Shown here piece by piece: positions 55,737-64,000 of a stretch of DNA of 64,000 bases; within the stretch, counting starts at the first letter, position 1; every line of letters begins with the position of its first letter. This DNA comes from Amaranthus tricolor (taxonomy: Eukaryota; Streptophyta; Magnoliopsida; Caryophyllales; Amaranthaceae). The stretch lies in NCBI RefSeq assembly GCF_026212465.1, contig NC_080051.1:87001-151000 (forward strand), read 5' to 3'. The notes under the pieces are model-generated. The model saw only the letters and a list, made by a program, of their open reading frames with translations. It did not search any database and was not told where the DNA came from. The position numbers and the translations under genes are program-made.

Positions 55737-58700
55737 AAGGTTCAATGATCAATGAAGAATGAATGATGAAGAATGAACAAGGATTAATGGTCAATGACGA
55801 ATGAACGATGAAGAATGAACAAGGATCAATGATCAATGAAGAATGAACGATGAAGAATGAACAAGGATTAATGGTCAATGACGAATGAACGATGAAGAAT
55901 GAACAAGGATCAATGATCAATGAAGAATGAACGATGAAGAATGAACAAGGATCAATGATAAATGAAAAATGAACGATGAAGAATGAATAAGGATCAATGA
56001 TCAATGACGAATGAACGATGAAGAATGAACAAGGATCAATGATCAATGAAGAATGAACGATGAAGAATGAACAAGGAGTAATGGTCAATGACGAATGAAC
56101 GATGAAGAATGAACAAGGATCAATGATCAATGACGAATGAACGATGAAGAATGAACAAGGATCAATGATCAATGAAGAATGAACGATGAAGAATGAACAA
56201 GGATCAATGATCAATGAAGAATGAACGATGAAGAATGAACAAGGAACAATGATCAATGAAGAATGATCGATGAAGAATGAACAAGGATCAATGATCAATG
56301 AAGAATGAACGATGAAGAATGAACAAGGATCAATGATAAATGAAAAATGAACGATGAAGAATGAATAAGGATCAATGATCAATGACGAATGAACGATGAA
56401 GAATGAACAAGGATCAATGATCAATGAAGAATGAACGATGAAGAATGAACAAGGAGTAATGGTCAATGACGAATGAACGATGAAGAATGAACAAGGATCA
56501 ATGATCAATGACGAATGAACGATGAAGAATGAACAAGGATCAATGATCAATGAAGAATGAACGATGAAGAATGAACAAGGATCAATGATCAATGAAGAAT
56601 GAACGATGAAGAATGAACAAGGAACAATGATCAATGAAGAATGATCGATGAAGAATGAACAAGGATTAATGGTCAATGAAGAATGAACGATGAAGAATGA
56701 ACAAGGATCAATGGTCAATGAAGAATGAACGATGAAGAATGAACAAGGATCAATGATCAATGAAGAATGAACAAGGATCAATGATCAAAGAAGAATGAAC
56801 GATGAAGAATGAACAAGGATCAATGATCAATGAAGAATGAACGATGAAGAATGAACAAGGAGTAATGGTCAATGACGAATGAACGATGAAGAATGAACAA
56901 GGATCAATGATCAATGACGAATGAACAATGAAGAATGAACAAGGATCAACGATCAATGAAGAATGAACGATGAAGAATGAACAAGGATCAATGATCAATG
57001 ACGAATGAACGATGAAGAATGAACAAGGATCAATGATCAATGAAGAATGAACAAGGATCAATGATCAAAGAAGAATGAACGATGAAGAATGAACAAGGAT
57101 CAATGGTCAATGAAGAATGAACGATGAAGAATGAACAAGGATCAATGATCAAAGAAGAATGAACTATGAAGAATGAACAAGGATCAATGATCAATGAAGA
57201 ATGAACGATGAAGAATGAACAAGGAGTAATGGTCAATGACGAATGAACGATGAAGAATGAACAAGGATCAATGATCAATGACGAATGAACGATGAAGAAT
57301 GAACAAGGATCAATGATCAATGAAGAATGAACGATGAAGAATGAACAAGGATCAATGATCAATGACGAATGAATGATGAAGAATGAACAAGGATCAATGA
57401 TCAATGAAGAATGAACAAGGATCAATGATCAAAGAAGAATGAACGATGAAGAATGAACAAGGTTCAATGATCAAGTAAGAATGAACGATGAAGAATGAAC
57501 AAGGATTAATGGTCAATGACGAATGAACGATGAAGAATGAACAAGGATCAATGATCAATGAAGAATGAACGATGAAGAATGAACAAGGATTAATGGTCAA
57601 TGACGAATGAACGATGAAGAATGAACAAGGATCAATGATCAATGAAGAATGAACGATGAAGAATGAACAAGGATCAATGGTCAATGAAGAATGAACGATG
57701 AAGAATGAAAAAGGATCAATGATCAATGAAGAATGAACAAGGATCAATGATCAAAGAAGAATGAACGATGAAGAATGAACAAGGATCAATGATCAATGAA
57801 GAATGAACGATGAAGAATGAACAAGGAGTAATGGTCAATGACGAATGAACGATGAAGAATGAACAAGGATCAATGATCAATGACGAATGAACAATGAAGA
57901 ATGAACAAGGATCAACGATCAATGAAGAATGAACGATGAAGAATGAACAAGGATCAATGATCAATGACGAATGAACGATGAAGAATGAACAAGGATCAAT
58001 GATCAATGAAGAATGAACAAGGATCAATGATCAAAGAAGAATGAACGATGAAGAATGAACAAGGATCAATGGTCAATGAAGAATGAACGATGAAGAATGA
58101 ACAAGGATCAATGATCAAAGAAGAATGAACGATGAAGAATGAACAAGGATCAATGATCAATGAAGAATGAACGATGAAGAATGAACAAGGAGTAATGGTC
58201 AATGACGAATGAACGATGAAGAATGAACAAGGATCAATGATCAATGACGAATGAACGATGAAGAATGAACAAGGATCAATGATCAATGAAGAATGAACGA
58301 TGAAGAATGAACAAGGATCAATGATCAATGACGAATGAACGATGAAGAATGAACAAGGATCAATGATCAATGAAGAATGAACAAGGATCAATGATCAAAG
58401 AAGAATGAACGATGAAGAATGAACAAGGTTCAATGATCAAGTAAGAATGAACGATGAAGAATGAACAAGGATTAATGGTCAATGACGAATGAACGATGAA
58501 GAATGAACAAGGATCAATGATCAATGAAGAATGAACGATGAAGAATGAACAAGGATTAATGGTCAATGACGAATGAACGATGAAGAATGAACAAGGATCA
58601 ATGATCAATGAAGAATGAACGATGAAGAATGAACAAGGATTAATGGTCAATGACGAATGAACGATGAAGAATGAACAAGGATCAATGATCAATGAAGAAT

Positions 58701-61700
58701 GAACGATGAAGAATGAACAAGGATCAATGATAAATGAAAAATGAACGATGAAGAATGAATAAGGATCAATGATCAATGACGAATGAACGATGAAGAATGA
58801 ACAAGGATCAATGATCAATGAAGAATGAACAAGGATCAATGATCAAAGAAGAATGAACGATGAAGAATGAACAAGGTTCAATGATCAATGAAGAATGAAT
58901 GATGACGAATGAACAAGGATTAATGGTCAATGACGAATGAACGATGAAGAATGAACAAGGATCAATGATCAATGAAGAATGAACGATGAAGAATGAACAA
59001 GGATTAATGGTCAATGACGAATGAACGATGAAGAATGAACAAGGATCAATGATCAATGAAGAATGAACGATGAAGAATGAACAAGGATCAATGATAAATG
59101 AAAAATGAACGATGAAGAATGAATAAGGATCAATGATCAATGACGAATGAACGATGAAGAATGAACAAGGATCAATGATCAATGAAGAATGAACGATGAA
59201 GAATGAACAAGGAGTAATGGTCAATGACGAATGAACGATGAAGAATGAACAAGGATCAATGATCAATGACGAATGAACGATGAAGAATGAATAAGGATCA
59301 ATGATCAATGACGAATGAACGATGAAGAATGAACAAGGATCAATGATCAATGAAGAATGAACGATGAAGAATGAACAAGGAACAATGATCAATGAAGAAT
59401 GATCGATGAAGAATGAACAAGGATCAATGATCAATGAAGAATGAACGATGAAGAATGAACAAGGATCAATGATAAATGAAAAATGAACGATGAAGAATGA
59501 ATAAGGATCAATGATCAATGACGAATGAACGATGAAGAATGAACAAGGATCAATGATCAATGAAGAATGAACGATGAAGAATGAACAAGGAGTAATGGTC
59601 AATGACGAATGAACGATGAAGAATGAACAAGGATCAATGATCAATGACGAATGAACGATGAAGAATGAACAAGGATCAATGATCAATGAAGAATGAACGA
59701 TGAAGAATGAACAAGGATCAATGATCAATGAAGAATGAACGATGAAGAATGAACAAGGAACAATGATCAATGAAGAATGATCGATGAAGAATGAACAAGG
59801 ATTAATGGTCAATGAAGAATGAACGATGAAGAATGAACAAGGATCAATGGTCAATGAAGAATGAACGATGAAGAATGAACAAGGATCAATGATCAATGAA
59901 GAATGAACAAGGATCAATGATCAAAGAAGAATGAACGATGAAGAATGAACAAGGATCAATGATCAATGAAGAATGAACGATGAAGAATGAACAAGGAGTA
60001 ATGGTCAATGACGAATGAACGATGAAGAATGAACAAGGATCAATGATCAATGACGAATGAACAATGAAGAATGAACAAGGATCAACGATCAATGAAGAAT
60101 GAACGATGAAGAATGAACAAGGATCAATGATCAATGACGAATGAACGATGAAGAATGAACAAGGATCAATGATCAATGAAGAATGAACAAGGATCAATGA
60201 TCAAAGAAGAATGAACGATGAAGAATGAACAAGGATCAATGGTCAATGAAGAATGAACGATGAAGAATGAACAAGGATCAATGATCAAAGAAGAATGAAC
60301 GATGAAGAATGAACAAGGATCAATGATCAATGAAGAATGAACGATGAAGAATGAACAAGGAGTAATGGTCAATGACGAATGAACGATGAAGAATGAACAA
60401 GGATCAATGATCAATGACGAATGAACGATGAAGAATGAACAAGGATCAATGATCAATGAAGAATGAACGATGAAGAATGAACAAGGATCAATGATCAATG
60501 ACGAATGAATGATGAAGAATGAACAAGGATCAATGATCAATGAAGAATGAACAAGGACCAATGATCAAAGAAGAATGAACGATGAAGAATGAACAAGGTT
60601 CAATGATCAAGTAAGAATGAACGATGAAGAATGAACAAGGATTAATGGTCAATGACGAATGAACGATGAAGAATGAACAAGGATCAATGATCAATGAAGA
60701 ATGAACGATGAAGAATGAACAAGGATTAATGGTCAATGACGAATGAACGATGAAGAATGAACAAGGATCAATGATCAATGAAGAATGAACGATGAAGAAT
60801 GAACAAGGATCAATGGTCAATGAAGAATGAACGATGAAGAATGAACAAGGATCAATGATCAATGAAGAATGAACAAGGATCAATGATCAAAGAAGAATGA
60901 ACGATGAAGAATGAACAAGGATCAATGATCAATGAAGAATGAACGATGAAGAATGAACAAGGAGTAATGGTCAATGACGAATGAACGATGAAGAATGAAC
61001 AAGGATCAATGATCAATGACGAATGAACAATGAAGAATGAACAAGGATCAACGATCAATGAAGAATGAACGATGAAGAATGAACAAGGATCAATGATCAA
61101 TGACGAATGAACGATGAAGAATGAACAAGGATCAATGATCAATGAAGAATGAACAAGGATCAATGATCAAAGAAGAATGAACGATGAAGAATGAACAAGG
61201 ATCAATGGTCAATGAAGAATGAACGATGAAGAATGAACAAGGATCAATGATCAAAGAAGAATGAACGATGAAGAATGAACAAGGATCAATGATCAATGAA
61301 GAATGAACGATGAAGAATGAACAAGGAGTAATGGTCAATGACGAATGAACGATGAAGAATGAACAAGGATCAATGATCAATGACGAATGAACGATGAAGA
61401 ATGAACAAGGATCAATGATCAATGAAGAATGAACGATGAAGAATGAACAAGGATCAATGATCAATGACGAATGAACGATGAAGAATGAACAAGGATCAAT
61501 GATCAATGAAGAATGAACAAGGATCAATGATCAAAGAAGAATGAACGATGAAGAATGAACAAGGTTCAATGATCAAGTAAGAATGAACGATGAAGAATGA
61601 ACAAGGATTAATGGTCAATGACGAATGAACGATGAAGAATGAACAAGGATCAATGATCAATGAAGAATGAACGATGAAGAATGAACAAGGATTAATGGTC

Positions 61701-64000
61701 AATGACGAATGAACGATGAAGAATGAACAAGGATCAATGATCAATGAAGAATGAACGATGAAGAATGAACAAGGATCAATGATAAATGAAAAATGAACGA
61801 TGAAGAATGAATAAGGATCAATGATCAATGACGAATGAACGATGAAGAATGAACAAGGATCAATGATCAATGAAGAATGAACGATGAAGAATGAACAAGG
61901 AGTAATGGTCAATGACGAATGAACGATGAAGAATGAACAAGGATCAATGATCAATGACGAATGAACGATGAAGAATGAACAAGGATCAATGATCAATGAA
62001 GAATGAATGATGAAGAATGAACAAGGATCAATGATCAATGAAGAATGAACGATGAAGAATGAACAAGGAACAATGATCAATGAAGAATGATCGATGAAGA
62101 ATGAACAAGGATTAATGGTCAATGAAGAATGAACGATGAAGAATGAACAAGGATCAATGGTCAATGAAGAATGAACGATGAAGAATGAACAAGGATCAAT
62201 GATCAATGAAGAATGAACAAGGATCAATGATCAAAGAAGAATGAACGATGAAGAATGAACAAGGATCAATGATCAATGAAGAATGAACGATGAAGAATGA
62301 ACAAGTAGTAATGGTCAATGACGAATGAACGATGAAGAATGAACAAGGATCAATGATCAATGACGAATGAACGATGAAGAATGAACAAGGATCAACGATC
62401 AATGAAGAATGAACGATGAAGAATGAACAAGGAGTAATGGTCAATGACGAATGAACGATGAAGAATGAACAAGGATCAATGATCAATGACGAATGAACGA
62501 TGAAGAATGAATAAGGATCAATGATCAATGACGAATGAACGATGAAGAATGAACAAGGATCAATGATCAATGAAGAATGAACGATGAAGAATGAACAAGG
62601 AGTAATGGTCAATGACGAATGAACGATGAAGAATGAACAAGGATCAATGATCAATGACGAATGAACGATGAAGAATGAACAAGGATCAATGATCAATGAA
62701 GAATGAACGATGAAGAATGAACAAGGATTAATGGTCAATGACGAATGAACGATGAAGAATGAACAAGGATCAATGATCAATGAAGAATGAACGATGAAGA
62801 ATGAACAAGGATCAATGATAAATGAAAAATGAACGATGAAGAATGAATAAGGATCAATGATCAATGACGAATGAACGATGAAGAATGAACATGGATCAAT
62901 GATCAATGAAGAATGAACGATGAAGAATGAACAAGGAGTAATGGTCAATGACGAATGAACGATGAAGAATGAACAAGGATCAATGATCAATGACGAATGA
63001 ACGATGAAGAATGAACAAGGATCAATGATCAATGAAGAATGAACAAGGATCAATGATCAAAGAAGAATGAACGATGAAGAATGAACAAGGATCAATGGTC
63101 AATGAAGAATGAACGATGAAGAATGAACAAGGATCAATGATCAAAGAAGAATGAACGATGAAGAATGAACAAGGATCAATGATCAATGAAGAATGAACGA
63201 TGAAGAATGAACAAGGAGTAATGGTCAATCACGAATGAACGATGAAGAATGAACAAGGATCAATGATCAATGACGAATGAACGATGAAGAATGAACAAGG
63301 ATCAATGATCAATGAAGAATGAATGATGAAGAATGAACAAGGATCAATGATCAATGACGAATGAACGATGAAGAATGAACAAGGATCAATGATCAATGAA
63401 GAATGAACAAGGATCAATGATCAAAGAAGAATGAACGATGAAGAATGAACAAGGTTCAATGATCAATGAAGAATGAATGATGACGAATGAACAAGGATTA
63501 ATGGTCAATGACGAATGAACGATGAAGAATGAACAAGGATCAATGATCAATGAAGAATGAACGATGAAGAATGAACAAGGATTAATGGTCAATGACGAAT
63601 GAACGATGAAGAATGAACAAGGATCAATGATCAATGAAGAATGAACGATGAAGAATGAACAAGGATCAATGATAAATGAAAAATGAACGATGAAGAATGA
63701 ATAAGGATCAATGATCAATGACGAATGAACGATGAAGAATGAACAAGGATCAATGATCAATGAAGAATGAACGATGAAGAATGAACAAGGAGTAATGGTC
63801 AATGACGAATGAACGATGAAGAATGAACAAGGATCAATGATCAATGACGAATGAACGATGAAGAATGAATAAGGATCAATGATCAATGACGAATGAACGA
63901 TGAAGAATGAACAAGGATCAATGATCAATGAAGAATGAACGATGAAGAATGAACAAGGAGTAATGGTCAATGACGAATGAACGATGAAGAATGAACAAGG
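55681..64000. repeat. Array block 9, runs off the right edge
   Basis: Short units start at 55,681, 55,709, 56,745, 57,025, 57,389, 57,711, 57,991, 58,355, 58,803, 59,881, 60,161, 60,525, 60,847, 61,127, 61,491, 62,191, 63,017 and 63,381. The left half repeats 49.2-51.9 kb with an offset of 6,510. The middle repeats about 50.2-52.9 kb with an offset of 9,646. The only CC I noticed in the window is near 60,557, and the only CAT is at 62,890-62,892. The window ends on AAGG, the first four bases of a new unit. Confidence 0.92.

Larger units (their letters stand above)
1..64000. repeat. Giant heptad-based satellite array (42-bp unit), spanning the whole window
   Basis: Every base belongs to one tandem array. 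The unit is six heptads: h1 AAGGATC, h2 AATGATC, h3 AATGAAG, h4 and h6 AATGAAC, h5 GATGAAG. Summing the unit lengths accounts for the window with no remainder (1,435 x 42 bp, 117 x 28 bp, 8 x 43 bp, 2 x 56 bp, minus 6 bases at the left edge, plus 4 at the right). No foreign sequence interrupts it. The consensus unit has 21 A, 10 G, 7 T and 4 C, so the plus strand is about 74% purine. CC and CAT are practically absent from the plus strand. No array of this size and composition is known to me as a named family. Function is unknown. Both array ends lie outside the window. Confidence 0.98.

Noticed and set aside
672..63970. About 130 minus-strand open frames of 62-472 codons with 14-residue repeats
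   Set aside because: They start at TTG only, have no ribosome-binding site, stop wherever a unit length breaks the 42-bp phase, and tile the array with no common start or end. They follow from a stop-free frame in a unit divisible by three.
1..64000. CRISPR array
   Set aside because: There are no unique spacers: the stretches between conserved heptads are themselves conserved repeats, the period of 42 bp is too short for a repeat plus spacer, and no cas genes are present.
1..64000. Telomere or telomere-like array
   Set aside because: The unit is 42 bp with a heptad base rather than a uniform short G-rich repeat, and higher-order modules and duplications are not typical of telomerase products.
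1..64000. Plasmid iteron origin or centromere-like parS or parC array
   Set aside because: Such arrays usually hold a few to tens of repeats beside rep or par genes. Here there are over 1,500 units and no gene, no DnaA-box and no AT-rich melting region.
1..64000. Genome-encoded product of a repeat-synthesising reverse transcriptase
   Set aside because: The near-endless frame recalls concatemeric cDNA made by some bacterial defence reverse transcriptases, but no reverse transcriptase or template RNA is in the window, and the ordered variants fit duplication by exchange better.
1..64000. Rho-independent terminators or hairpin RNAs
   Set aside because: The only palindromes are very short (TGATCA, GATC, ATCGAT in G units), and the plus strand has no T-runs or GC stems.
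1..64000. Identification of the host from repeat similarity
   Set aside because: Heptad repeats with AATGAAC-like cores occur, as I recall, in several bacterial groups, and satellites of this size are common in eukaryotes. Composition alone does not decide.

Overview
The whole window is one uninterrupted tandem-repeat (satellite) array. It enters at base 1 in mid-unit and leaves at base 64,000 in mid-unit, so neither edge is visible. I found no credible protein gene, RNA gene, insertion sequence, CRISPR array, promoter or terminator. The organism cannot be identified. GC is about 33% in the consensus unit and there is no flanking gene. Short heptanucleotide repeats are known from intergenic regions of cyanobacteria, and from memory also Bacteroidetes, but those arrays are far shorter. 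A bacterial, plasmid or eukaryotic origin all remain open.

The structure is strictly hierarchical. Level 1 is a heptad of the AATGAAS type. Level 2 is a 42-bp unit of six heptads: h1 AAGGATC, h2 AATGATC, h3 AATGAAG or AATGACG, h4 AATGAAC, h5 GATGAAG, h6 AATGAAC. h3-h4 and h5-h6 are near-identical 14-mers. Length variants differ by exactly one 14-mer: 28 bp (h5-h6 missing) or 56 bp (h5-h6 doubled). A third class has one extra G in h5 (43 bp). The tally closes exactly: 1,435 units of 42 bp, 117 of 28 bp, 8 of 43 bp and 2 of 56 bp, plus 4 bases of the next unit. The first unit lacks its first 6 bases.

Level 3 is a set of modules, each opening with a 28-bp unit (S), nearly always followed by a unit with h3 AAAGAAG (F). 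Unit letters used below: A = consensus; B = h3 AATGACG; C = h1 AAGGAGT, h2 AATGGTC, h3 AATGACG; D = as C with h1 AAGGATT; D' = D with h3 AATGAAG; E = h2 AATGATA, h3 AATGAAA, h6 AATGAAT; G = h1 AAGGAAC, h4 AATGATC; H = h2 AATGGTC; I = h1 AAGGTTC with h3 AAGGAAG; I' = h1 AAGGTTC with h4 AATGAAT; J = B with h5 AATGAAG; K = h2 AACGATC. Level 4 is multi-kilobase segmental duplication of module strings, for example bases 1 to about 6,750 recurring at 22,225 to about 28,975.

Regionally, about 1-29 kb carries a linked pair of markers (h1 AAAGAGT and the +1 G). From about 35.5 kb to the end, other variants take over (h3 AAGTAAG, h3 AATCACG, h5 GATGACG). The 31.6-44 kb part mixes the two. This looks like local homogenisation by unequal exchange.

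One minus-strand frame stays open through runs of 42-bp units and would encode a 14-residue repeat (VHSSLIIDPCSFFI). I treat it as a by-product of a unit length divisible by three, not as a gene.
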